Origin: Massilia sp. CFBP 13721
Lineage (GTDB): Bacteria; Pseudomonadota; Gammaproteobacteria; Burkholderiales; Burkholderiaceae_D
Length of the DNA: 64,000 nt
Direction: 5' to 3'
Assembly (NCBI RefSeq): GCF_014842025.1
Contig: NZ_JACYUY010000008.1
Coordinates: 124,001 to 188,000 of the forward strand
Shown here piece after piece: positions 17,953 through 25,122 of this stretch. The translations under genes and the position numbers were made by a program. Numbering within the stretch: position 1 is the stretch's first letter; each line of letters starts with the position of its first letter. The notes under the pieces were generated by a model. The model was given only the letters and a program-made list of their open reading frames with translations. It made no database searches and was not told where the DNA came from.

Positions 17953-19481
17953 ACCGCGTCGGCGACGTGTTCAATGCCGAAGCCCTGTGGCAGGCGCCGG
18001 GCCTGGCCCTGTTGAATCGCCGCCCCTACCTGCGCGACCTGCTGGAACGGGCGCCGCGCGAACAGCGCGGGCGCGCCGCCACGCGCTGCTTCGCGCACGT
18101 GACCCTGGTGCTGCCGCAGGACGAGGTCGACGACGACCGCCACCTGACCCGCGGCGCGCGCGTACGCGACCTGGCGCAGACGCTGCAAGCCCTGCACCAG
18201 AAGGATTTCGGCGACCTGCTCGGGCCTGAGGATGTGCGCTACCACGTGCTTGGATCAAGCGAGTTGGCGCCCGGCCAGGTCGAGGTGAAATTCGGCCACG
18301 CCGTCTACCTGCCCGCGCCCAACGAACAGGTGCTGTACACGGTGAGCGTGTCGCGCGACAGCGCCATCTGGCAACCGGTGTGCCCGATTTATCCGAACGG
18401 GCGCCTGACGGTGCTCGGGTTTGATGCCGCCCGCGCCACCCACGCGGTGCCGGGCTGGCCGTTCGCACAGGATGCCAGCATCCTCCTCATCAACGACGGG
18501 CCGGACGCGCCGATCGAGGTGCAGGTACGGCCGAAAGACGCCTTCGATTGCAGCTTCGATGCCGCCAGCGGCTACTACACGATCCGCGCGCGCGCCGCCG
18601 ACGTGAGCGGCATGCCGCCGCGCCTGCTCTTGAAGGTGGCGCCGAGCCAGCCCAAGGCGGCCATGCCGGCGGTGCCGGTGAGTGCGCCGCCCTCGGTCCG
18701 CGCTCCCGCTGTCTGGAAGGCCCGCGCGCGCGCCCTCGACGATGCCGAGCTTACCGCGGTGCCGGTGCTGCACCGCGCCGCCGCTGCGCCCACCGCCCCC
18801 GTCAACCAGGATGCGACCTATGCGCCCGTGATGCGCCAGCGCGTCAGCCTGGCCGCGCTGGCCCTGCCGCGCCTGTCGCGCTACCGCGACACCGGCGCCG
18901 CCGCGATCGAGTTCGGCATCGGGCGCGACTTGATGGTCGGTCCGCTGCAAGCCGATTCGCTGCTCGGCTTCGCCCTCGACGCGCTCGACGCCGTCTATGC
19001 CGTCACGCCGGACGGCCGCCAGCGCGTCGCCGTGCCGAACCGCTTCGCCCCCAGCGACGGCGTCGACGTGCGCCTGCTGGCGCCGGCGCCGGAAATGGCC
19101 GAGCGCTACAGCGCCATCGTCTGCCTGCCGCAGGCGCAGGGCGTGCCGGTGGTGGGCGGCACGCGCCAGGTGTTCGGCCGTGCCGCGCCGGCGCTGGCCA
19201 AGCTGCGCGTGCTCGACTGCGCCGGCTGCCTGCGCGGCGCCGATGGAGCGCAGGCCGGCGGCGCCGACCGCCTCGGACTGTCGAGGAATGCCTTTGCTTT
19301 CGAAGCCGGTCCCGAGGGCTACCGCATCGTGCGCGAGTCGCCGACCCAGGCGCTGTACCACCTCGACGAGCGCCTGTCTTTCGTCGCCGCGATCGATAGC
19401 GCCACCGGCGAGGCGCCGTATGTGGTGCCGCTCGGACACCACATCGTGGCCGGCCACTACGTGCTGCGCGTCGAGGCATAA
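17922..19481 (+). CDS. Locus protein with degenerate C-terminal FHA-like domain (unknown function)
   Basis: A 519-residue soluble protein starting at the ATG at 17922 (GAGGAGA ribosome site), inside the 3' end of the SEDS gene. Residues 1-260 are an unrecognised domain (YPNGRLTVLGFDAARA, YYTIRARAADVSG). A proline/alanine linker (about 245-300) follows. The last roughly 120 residues have the spacing of an FHA domain (VFGR...GLSRNAFAFEAGPEGYRI...YHLDE...VPLGHHIVAGHYVLRV), but SRN replaces the SxxH that contacts phosphothreonine. It is probably a structural partner of the kinase/SEDS unit. This is inferred from coupling and fold resemblance only. Confidence 0.7.
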   Translation: MPVYVQHETLNRVGDVFNAEALWQAPGLALLNRRPYLRDLLERAPREQRGRAATRCFAHVTLVLPQDEVDDDRHLTRGARVRDLAQTLQALHQKDFGDLLGPEDVRYHVLGSSELAPGQVEVKFGHAVYLPAPNEQVLYTVSVSRDSAIWQPVCPIYPNGRLTVLGFDAARATHAVPGWPFAQDASILLINDGPDAPIEVQVRPKDAFDCSFDAASGYYTIRARAADVSGMPPRLLLKVAPSQPKAAMPAVPVSAPPSVRAPAVWKARARALDDAELTAVPVLHRAAAAPTAPVNQDATYAPVMRQRVSLAALALPRLSRYRDTGAAAIEFGIGRDLMVGPLQADSLLGFALDALDAVYAVTPDGRQRVAVPNRFAPSDGVDVRLLAPAPEMAERYSAIVCLPQAQGVPVVGGTRQVFGRAAPALAKLRVLDCAGCLRGADGAQAGGADRLGLSRNAFAFEAGPEGYRIVRESPTQALYHLDERLSFVAAIDSATGEAPYVVPLGHHIVAGHYVLRVEA

Positions 19482-19483
19482 CG

Positions 19484-19942
19484 ATGACACCGCTCGCCCT
19501 TGCCCTCGCCTGCGGCGCCGTCGGGCTGCTGGCGACCCTGGTGCTGGCGGCGCGCTGCACGCCCGGTGCATGGTGGCAGCGCCCGAACGCCAGGGCGCTG
19601 GCGGTGCTGGTGCTCGGGACAGGCTTGATCGGCGGCGCGCTGTGGCAGTGGCTGGCGCCGCCAGCGCCGGTTCCGATCGCGGCCCTGGCCGTCGTGCACA
19701 CAGCGCATGCGGACATCCCACGCGCCGGGCGCAGCTATGTCGTCGCCGACGCGCTCAACCTGCGCGCCGAGCGCGGGGTCGGCGCGCGCCGCATGCTGGT
19801 GCTGCCAGCCGGCGCGCAGGTGCGGGCGACAGGTTTACATGAGGGCGACTGGTGGCAGGTCAGCGCCGAGGCCGGCGGCCAACGCGTCGAAGGATGGGCC
19901 AGCAGCCTGTGGCTGCGCCGCGCCGACGAACGCCGACCGTAA
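19484..19942 (+). CDS. Membrane protein with bacterial SH3 (SH3b) domain
   Basis: A 152-residue protein that begins two bases after the preceding stop. Two hydrophobic helices (residues about 3-22 and 39-58) are followed by a periplasmic SH3-like domain (YVVADALNLRAERGVGARRMLVLPAGAQVRA...GDWWQVSA...GWASSLWL), the pattern of SH3_3 domains that often bind peptidoglycan stems. It is the last gene of the kinase-SEDS-FHA-like-SH3 unit. A peptidoglycan-related role agrees with the SEDS neighbour. Confidence 0.82.
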   Translation: MTPLALALACGAVGLLATLVLAARCTPGAWWQRPNARALAVLVLGTGLIGGALWQWLAPPAPVPIAALAVVHTAHADIPRAGRSYVVADALNLRAERGVGARRMLVLPAGAQVRATGLHEGDWWQVSAEAGGQRVEGWASSLWLRRADERRP

Positions 19943-19946
19943 TGCT

Positions 19947-20405
19947 TCAGGCAGGCGTATAGCGCATCGGGTTGAAGTACAGGCCCTTGACGCACTGGGT
20001 CGGCGCGGTGCGTTCGAAACCGAAGGCTTCGTACACGGGCAGGGCGTAGTTCGACGCGTTCACCGTAAACGTGCCCGTCGCGCCGCGCTCGAGCGCGGCG
20101 GCGCGCGCCACGTCCCACAGCCGCCGCGCCAGTCCCTGGCCATGCCAGCGCTTGTCGATGAACAGGTGGAAGACGTGGCTGTTGTCGCGAATCGCGATGA
20201 AGCCGGCGAGCTCGCCTGCAGCATCCGCCACATGGTAGACGTAGCCCGCCGCGAGATATCCGCGGATGCCTTCCTCGTCGTTCTCGCGCAGGAAAGTGCA
20301 GGCGCCTTCGCGGCTCGATTCGTGGACGATGAATTCGCTGGCGCTGGCGCGCAGCAGGCGCGCACAGGCGGCCAGGTCGGAGGCTTCAAAGGGACGAATC
20401 AGCAT
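19947..20405 (-). CDS. GNAT-family N-acetyltransferase
   Basis: A 152-residue acetyltransferase with the acetyl-CoA binding block (HVFHLFIDKRWHGQGLARRLWDVAR, a Q/RxxGxG/A-like loop) and a C-terminal NASNYALPVYEAFGFERT segment typical of GNAT proteins. The start is taken at MLIRPFEASD (20405); an upstream ATG at 20441 would add 12 residues and has a slightly better ribosome site. It is on the opposite strand between the SH3 and PP2C genes, so it interrupts the plus-strand set and may be a later arrival. The substrate is unknown. Confidence 0.85.
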   Translation of the reverse strand: MLIRPFEASDLAACARLLRASASEFIVHESSREGACTFLRENDEEGIRGYLAAGYVYHVADAAGELAGFIAIRDNSHVFHLFIDKRWHGQGLARRLWDVARAAALERGATGTFTVNASNYALPVYEAFGFERTAPTQCVKGLYFNPMRYTPA

Positions 20406-20474
20406 GTCGTGCGCGGCTTTGGCAAAACCATAACTTACCATACGATATGCACCTGAAACCGGCGGCAGGTAACG

Positions 20475-21461
20475 ATGAATGAGATAATGAATGCATGCGG
20501 GACCAACATGCTGGCAGCGGCGATGGACGCACCCCTGTTTGAGCTGGCGGCGGGCAGCAAGATCGGCGTCGGGCCGGCGCGGCGTGCGGAAAACCAGGAC
20601 AACCTGCTGGTGATCGACGGCGCCGGCCGCGCCAGCTACCTGGCGGGCGGCCAGCCGGCGTGCAGCCAGGTCGCCGGCTGGCCGCCGGGGCACCTGCGCC
20701 TGGCCGTGATGGACGGCATGGGCGGCCATGGTCACGGGCGCGAAGCGGCCGAATCGGTGGCGGCCGGCCTGCTGGCGATTCCCGCCTGCGCCGACCTGGA
20801 CAGCCTGTCGCGCCACCTGGACGGCCTGCACCGCAGGCTGCAATGCAGCTTCGACGGCCTGCACGAAGCCGGTCCCCGGCCCGGCACCACGCTCACCATG
20901 CTCGAGATCGCACCAAGCGGCGCGCCGCTGTTGTGGCATGCCGGCGACTCGCGCCTGTACGACATCACCGCGCAGGCGGTTGTACCCCTCACCGTCGACC
21001 ACGTGCCGGCCACCGTGCTGGCCATGGCCGGCTTGCTGGGCGAGGAGTCCTGGTGGCGCCAGGTGCATGGCAGCCACACGCCGCAGATCGCCCAGGCCTT
21101 CATCCTCGGTAACACCCTGTTCGATCCGTCGCACCTCGACGACGGCCTGGTCGCGCTCGACGCCGCCACGCTGCCACCCTGGCTGCGCGCCCTGCCCGAC
21201 CGCCGCGTCCTGCACTTGCGCCCGGGTGCAATTTACCTGCTTGCCACCGACGGCTTCTGGTCTTGCAGCGATCCGGCCGAGTTCGTGGCGCGCTGGCCGC
21301 GCCTCTTCGCGGGCAAGGACGCGCCCGCCTGCCTCGACGCCCTGTTCGGCGAGATCGCCGAACGGCCGCCGGTCGGGCTGCAGCCGGACAACCTGAGCGC
21401 GATCGTGCTGCGTGTTCGTGCGCCCGGCCACGACGAAACCGCCCTGCCGCAAGGCGCTTGA
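20475..21461 (+). CDS. PP2C-family Ser/Thr protein phosphatase
   Basis: A 328-residue soluble phosphatase with the PP2C metal-binding motifs in order: ENQDN (near residue 40), VMDGMGGHGHGREAA, HAGDSRLY, LLATDGFWS and QPDNLSAIVLR. An AGG ribosome site precedes the ATG at 20475. It is the natural opponent of the two kinases in the locus. A PstP-like membrane helix is absent. An IS1595-family element is inserted 29 bp beyond its stop codon and separates it from the FHA gene. Confidence 0.92.
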   Translation: MNEIMNACGTNMLAAAMDAPLFELAAGSKIGVGPARRAENQDNLLVIDGAGRASYLAGGQPACSQVAGWPPGHLRLAVMDGMGGHGHGREAAESVAAGLLAIPACADLDSLSRHLDGLHRRLQCSFDGLHEAGPRPGTTLTMLEIAPSGAPLLWHAGDSRLYDITAQAVVPLTVDHVPATVLAMAGLLGEESWWRQVHGSHTPQIAQAFILGNTLFDPSHLDDGLVALDAATLPPWLRALPDRRVLHLRPGAIYLLATDGFWSCSDPAEFVARWPRLFAGKDAPACLDALFGEIAERPPVGLQPDNLSAIVLRVRAPGHDETALPQGA

Positions 21462-21490
21462 TGCTGGGTGGACAGGCTGGCAAAACGTTA

Positions 21491-22559
21491 GGCGCTGTCA
21501 CCGTTCGCTATGGATGAGGATGGAACTGCTGAGCTTTTTTACGGTCGAACCCGTATCGCCATCGATATGGATCTGCCATGAAAGCGCCAGGGTTCAAGAA
21601 GTGGTTGGCGGCATTACCGACACTGAATCAACCGCAGCGGATACGGGTGCTCGCGGCCTTGCGGCCGGCGGCCGGATTGCATCAGCTGCTTGCGCTGATC
21701 GAACAAGTGCGCGGCCCCGGGCGCCGCTGCCCGCATTGCTGCTGTTCCGGCTGGCACCGTCATGGCCACGCGAACGGCCTGCAGCGCTATCGCTGCCGCC
21801 AGTGCCGGCGCACTTACAACGACCTCACCGGCACGCCGCTGGCTCGGCTGAGGTTGCGCGCCAAATGGCTGGATTACCTCGATGCGCTGCGCGTGTCGTG
21901 CCCTGTACGCGCAGCGGCAGAGCAAATCAAGGTGCACCGGAATACCGCATTCAGATGGCGCCATCGCTTTCTCGACAGGGCCAAGGACAACCGGCCCGCG
22001 TGCCTGCACGGCATCGCCGAGGCCGACGAAATGTTTCTCCTCGAGTCGCAGAAGGGATCGCGCAAGCTCGATCGGGCGCCGCGCAAGCGTGGCGGCGTGG
22101 CGGCAAAGCGCGGCATCTCGCGCGAGCTCGACTGCATTCTGGTGGCGCGCGACCGCAGCGGCCAGACAATTGACGCCGTCACCGGGCGCGGCGCCTTGAA
22201 CAAGGCGCAACTCGAGCGCCATTTGCTGCCCTGCCTCGACCGGCAAGTGCTGCTGGTTACCGACGCGCATGCGGCCTATCGCGCGTTCGCGCGTGCGCAC
22301 GGCATTGCGCACCAGGCCGTCAACCTGCGCGCCGGCCAACGTACCCGCCGCGAGCCCACGGGCGCCATCCATGTGCAGAACGTGAATGCCTATCACCACC
22401 GCTTTCGCGAATGGCTGGCGCGGTTTCATGGGGTCGCGTCGCATTATCTTCCGAATTACCTGGGCTGGCGCCGGGCACTTGATGGCGGAAAGGTCACTTG
22501 TGCCGATCAATTGCTGCGCCTGGCGATCGGATCCATCAATAGCGAACGGTGACAGCGCC
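21491..22559 (+). mobile_element. Complete IS1595-family insertion sequence with 8-bp target duplication
   Basis: The element is 1069 bp. Its ends are inverted repeats matching over 21 bases (GGCGCTGTCACCGTTCGCTAT at the left; its complement ends at 22559). It is flanked by a perfect 8-bp direct repeat AAACGTTA (21483-21490 and 22560-22567), the duplication size known for IS1595. The single transposase gene is intact, so the copy is structurally able to move and the insertion is probably recent. Confidence 0.95.
21578..22552 (+). CDS. IS1595-family transposase
   Basis: A 324-residue transposase. The N-terminal zinc ribbon (CPHCCCSGWHRHG...YRCRQCRRTYNDLTGTPLARL, residues about 48-92) and helix-turn-helix region (AAAEQIKVHRNTAFRWRHRFL) are typical of the family. 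The DDE-like catalytic core shows ADEMF (first Asp), VTDAHAAY (second Asp) and HVQNVNAYHHRFREWLARFHGV (the Asn/His-rich third block of IS1595 enzymes). The reading frame is complete between the terminal repeats. Confidence 0.95.
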   Translation: MKAPGFKKWLAALPTLNQPQRIRVLAALRPAAGLHQLLALIEQVRGPGRRCPHCCCSGWHRHGHANGLQRYRCRQCRRTYNDLTGTPLARLRLRAKWLDYLDALRVSCPVRAAAEQIKVHRNTAFRWRHRFLDRAKDNRPACLHGIAEADEMFLLESQKGSRKLDRAPRKRGGVAAKRGISRELDCILVARDRSGQTIDAVTGRGALNKAQLERHLLPCLDRQVLLVTDAHAAYRAFARAHGIAHQAVNLRAGQRTRREPTGAIHVQNVNAYHHRFREWLARFHGVASHYLPNYLGWRRALDGGKVTCADQLLRLAIGSINSER

Positions 22560-22667
22560 AAACGTTACAATAGGAAATAGTGCGTTAAATCAACTCCAGC
22601 CAGACCCTGCCGCGCGCCACGGCTGGGCGAATCCGCGTAAGCTTCCCCGCTCCACCAGGCCCCTCCC

Positions 22668-24116
22668 ATGAACCGTTGCCGCCATCCCGATCATCCGCAT
22701 TGCACCGTCTGGGTAATGCCTGGCGAGCATGCTTGCGCGCACGGTCATGCGCAGCCTGAAGAGTCGCTGTCGATGGCTGATCCGGAGGCGCCGGACGTGT
22801 CCGTCATCCTTCCCATGCCGATCGCTCCAGTTGCCGCCCTGCGTCCGCACCTGCACGTGAGCGGCTTCGATCCGCGCGCGGCCGGCGGGCGCCAGGTGCT
22901 GAAGCTGGCGCTGCGCGGCATGCCGTCCGACTGCGCCGCGCAGGTGACCCTGCTGGCCAGCTCGCGCCTGCGCCTGGAAAACGGCGAGCGCCACAGCTTC
23001 TGCCGCACCGTGCGCGGCGACTGGCTGCCGGTCTTCCTCGAGTTTTCCTCGCGCGGGCTGGAACACGGCCAGTACCGCATCGAACTCGAGCTGCACAGCC
23101 GCGCCGATGCACACGCCGCCGCCCACAGCTGGATCGCGACCCTGCTGATCCTGGCCCCGCGCGCCGACGCCAGCCTGCACGAGATCCACCAGACCTTCCT
23201 CGCCACCCACAAGAACGTGCGCGTGCATGCCGACGACGCCTCGATTGCGCGCGTGGGTGCGCGCGTGGATGGCGGCGGCCGCGTCGACATCGATGTCCAT
23301 GCCAGCAATGCCGGTATCGCCCACCTCGACCTGGCTGCCGGGGTTGGCGGCGGCAAGGTCGACCTCGGTTTTTCCAGCATCGCCTGGGAGGAAGACCTGC
23401 TCGAAATCGATGTCCCCGCCGCCCCCCCCGTCCACCCTTGCCCGGCGACCGCGGCTTGCCTGGCAAGGGACGGGGCGGCCGACCCGCACGGTGCACGCTA
23501 TTTGCGCCTGTTCGCCCTCGACGAATGCGTGCTCGGGCGCGGCGAAGCAGGCGTCGTCGATGCCGATATCCAGCTGATGCACCACGGCGTGGCGGGCCCG
23601 GAGCCGGAAGGCCTGACGCGGCGCATCTCCAGCCGCCACGCGCTCATCCGGCGCGCACGTGGCGGCTTCGAGATCGAGGACGTGTCGCGTTACGGTTTGC
23701 TGGTCGACGGCGCCTGGCCCGGCAAGCATGCCCCGGTCGCGCTGCGCCCCGGCATGCGCATTGAACTGACGGCCAGCATTCCCGGCGTGGCGGTGCTGGA
23801 AGTGGTGGCGGTGCTGCCGAACGGGATCCTGCTGCAACGGCTCGACGCCGGCATGCAGCACGAAGCCTTTTACCTGATGGAGCCGGAGCGCGGCCTGGGC
23901 GCCGCCGCCCGGCTGGCGGCGCTGGGCCTGCCGCTGCTGTTCCACCGCGACGGCGGCTTCTGGCACCTGGACCCGGCCAGCGGCGCGGAAACGCCGCTGA
24001 CGCCGGACATGGCCCTACAGGCGCTGGCACACTGGCCACAGGGGGCGCGCTTCGCTGACCGGGCGTATCCGGAGCGGCGCGACGCGACGCCGGCTCACGA
24101 GCGCGACGCGGCCTGA
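22668..24116 (+). CDS. FHA-domain protein with N-terminal Cys/His cluster
   Basis: A 482-residue soluble protein. Residues 1-28 hold a possible metal-binding cluster (CRHPDHPHC...EHACAHGH). Residues about 270-390 form an FHA domain with the phosphothreonine-binding residues kept: LGRGE, RRISSRHALIRR and DVSRYGLLVDG. The region between (about 60-250) is beta-rich and unassigned, containing a Gly/Asp-rich stretch (ARVDGGGRVDIDVHASNAG). It follows PP2C and would have been about 130 bp from it before the IS inserted. It is the likely phospho-reader of the locus. Confidence 0.85.
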   Translation: MNRCRHPDHPHCTVWVMPGEHACAHGHAQPEESLSMADPEAPDVSVILPMPIAPVAALRPHLHVSGFDPRAAGGRQVLKLALRGMPSDCAAQVTLLASSRLRLENGERHSFCRTVRGDWLPVFLEFSSRGLEHGQYRIELELHSRADAHAAAHSWIATLLILAPRADASLHEIHQTFLATHKNVRVHADDASIARVGARVDGGGRVDIDVHASNAGIAHLDLAAGVGGGKVDLGFSSIAWEEDLLEIDVPAAPPVHPCPATAACLARDGAADPHGARYLRLFALDECVLGRGEAGVVDADIQLMHHGVAGPEPEGLTRRISSRHALIRRARGGFEIEDVSRYGLLVDGAWPGKHAPVALRPGMRIELTASIPGVAVLEVVAVLPNGILLQRLDAGMQHEAFYLMEPERGLGAAARLAALGLPLLFHRDGGFWHLDPASGAETPLTPDMALQALAHWPQGARFADRAYPERRDATPAHERDAA

Positions 24117-24141
24117 AGCCTATCCCGGTAGAAGAATTAAT

Positions 24142-24187
24142 GTAGATACGAAAATACATTGACAAAGCTGTTTTTCGTATCTACGAT
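24142..24187 (+). promoter_or_regulatory. brnTA promoter with overlapping 13-bp inverted-repeat operator
   Basis: GTAGATACGAAAA (24142-24154) and its exact complement TTTTCGTATCTAC (24172-24184) flank and overlap a sigma70-type promoter: TTGACA (24159-24164), 17-bp spacer, TACGAT (24182-24187). The expected transcript start falls at or next to the brnT ATG (24195), so the mRNA would be leaderless or nearly so. BrnA is known in its family to autorepress its own promoter, and this palindrome is its obvious binding site. Confidence 0.75.
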
Positions 24188-24194
24188 TATTCAT

Positions 24195-24621
24195 ATGGGA
24201 ATCGCATTCGACACCTTCAAAGACGCTGCGAACCTGGAAAAGCATTGCATATCCCTGGCCGCAGCCGAAGCGATTGAATGGGAAGACGCTCTGACGTGGC
24301 AAGACGAACGACACAATGATGGGGAAGCGCGCATGTGCGCCATTGCCTACATCGGTGACCGCCTCTATTAAGAGCCTATCTCAATAGCCCGGAGTCGCTG
24401 CAAGCGCGCCTGACAAGCGGGTGCTGCGTTGCTCGTCGGTTGCATGGCCCGCCATGCGCCCTCCTCACGCCTTGCCCGCGCTTGCCATGCATCGCTCGCC
24501 GCTTCCCCCGGTCTACTGAAATAGGCTCTAAGTGGTGTATGTGGACCGTGATGACGTACGTCGCATCATCAGCCTGCGCAAAGCCAACTTGAGAGAGGTA
24601 AAACGATATGCCGAAACTTAA
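24195..24621 (+). pseudogene. brnT: brnT toxin gene (RelE-fold RNase, DUF497) interrupted by a 157-bp miniature element
   Basis: The first part (MGIAFDTFKDAANLEKHCIS ... DERHNDGEARMCAIAYIGDRLY) is the N-terminal two-thirds of a BrnT ribonuclease toxin. It stops at a TAA at the junction with the inserted element. After the element, VVYVDRDDVRRIISLRKANL and the end RYAET continue the same family in the same frame to the stop at 24619-24621. Removing the element and one TAA target copy restores frame but leaves that TAA. Either the toxin already had a nonsense codon or the junction has since mutated. The final RIISLRKAN part carries catalytic residues, so the truncated product should be inactive. 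Confidence 0.85.
24372..24528. mobile_element. 157-bp miniature inverted-repeat element, copy 1 (inside brnT)
   Basis: The ends are GAGCCTAT and ATAGGCTC, with inverted similarity extending about 20 bases (GCCTATCTCAATAG against GCCTATTTCAGTAG). It is flanked by a 3-bp direct repeat TAA on each side. Terminal GAG and a TNA target are features known for IS5-family groups (IS1031/IS427), so this is probably a non-autonomous relative. Its interior (TGACAAGCGGGTGCTGCGTTG and so on) encodes nothing. Copy 2, also exactly 157 bp, is at 41489-41645. Confidence 0.85.
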
Positions 24622-24901
24622 AGCGGGAACGATTCTCCCTACCGTTGAAGAAGATGTTGCAATCACCAAGGCCGCCATGCAAGACCTGGACGCGACTCCC
24701 TATTCCGACGAGGAGTGGGCCAAGGCCGCACCGACGCGTGGCCCTGGCAGGCCTGCAGGCAGTGGCACTAAAGTGGCGACAAACCTTCGTCTCGACCGCG
24801 ACCTGGTAGACGCGTTCAAAGCGACTGGGAGTGGATGGCAAACCCGGCTCAACGACGCATTACGCGAATGGGCCAGGGATCACCACTTGGTTGCTGGCTG
24901 A
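24608..24901 (+). CDS. brnA: BrnA-type antitoxin
   Basis: A 97-residue antitoxin overlapping the 3' end of brnT by 14 bp, the usual arrangement. It has an acidic N-terminal toxin-binding half (EEDVAITKAAMQDLDATPYSDEEW), the GRPAGSGTK linker, and a C-terminal ribbon-helix-helix DNA-binding domain (VATNLRLDRDLVDAFKATGSGWQTRLNDALREWA). It appears intact although its toxin is broken. It would still be able to bind the operator at 24142-24184, but transcription now has to cross the inserted element. Confidence 0.9.
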   Translation: MPKLKAGTILPTVEEDVAITKAAMQDLDATPYSDEEWAKAAPTRGPGRPAGSGTKVATNLRLDRDLVDAFKATGSGWQTRLNDALREWARDHHLVAG

Positions 24902-24919
24902 ATCCGGCCAGGTTTGTGG

Positions 24920-25027
24920 CTAGTGCCTGAACGACAGCAAGAAAAACACCAGCGCGCAGCCGGCCAGCAGGGCTCCCTGCAAGCCGAATACGATGGCCGG
25001 GATGCGCAGCTCTTCGGGAATTTTCAT
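24920..25027 (-). CDS. 35-residue single-helix small membrane protein
   Basis: A short gene with a near-ideal ribosome site (AGGAGG six bases before the ATG at 25027). The product MKIPEELRIPAIVFG... has one hydrophobic helix (GLQGALLAGCALVFFLLSF) and ends RH, a typical positive-inside small membrane protein. It lies between brnA and the stop of the kinase gene, on the kinase strand and 95 bp beyond that stop, so it could be the last gene of the minus-strand set. No family is recognised. Confidence 0.6.
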   Translation of the reverse strand: MKIPEELRIPAIVFGLQGALLAGCALVFFLLSFRH

Positions 25028-25122
25028 GGCACGCCTCCTGTGGGCGATAAAAAATCCGTGACTGCGATCAGCCTACGCCAGGCGCGCGCCGGCTTCCACA
25101 CGCTACGACCGGGAAATCGACT

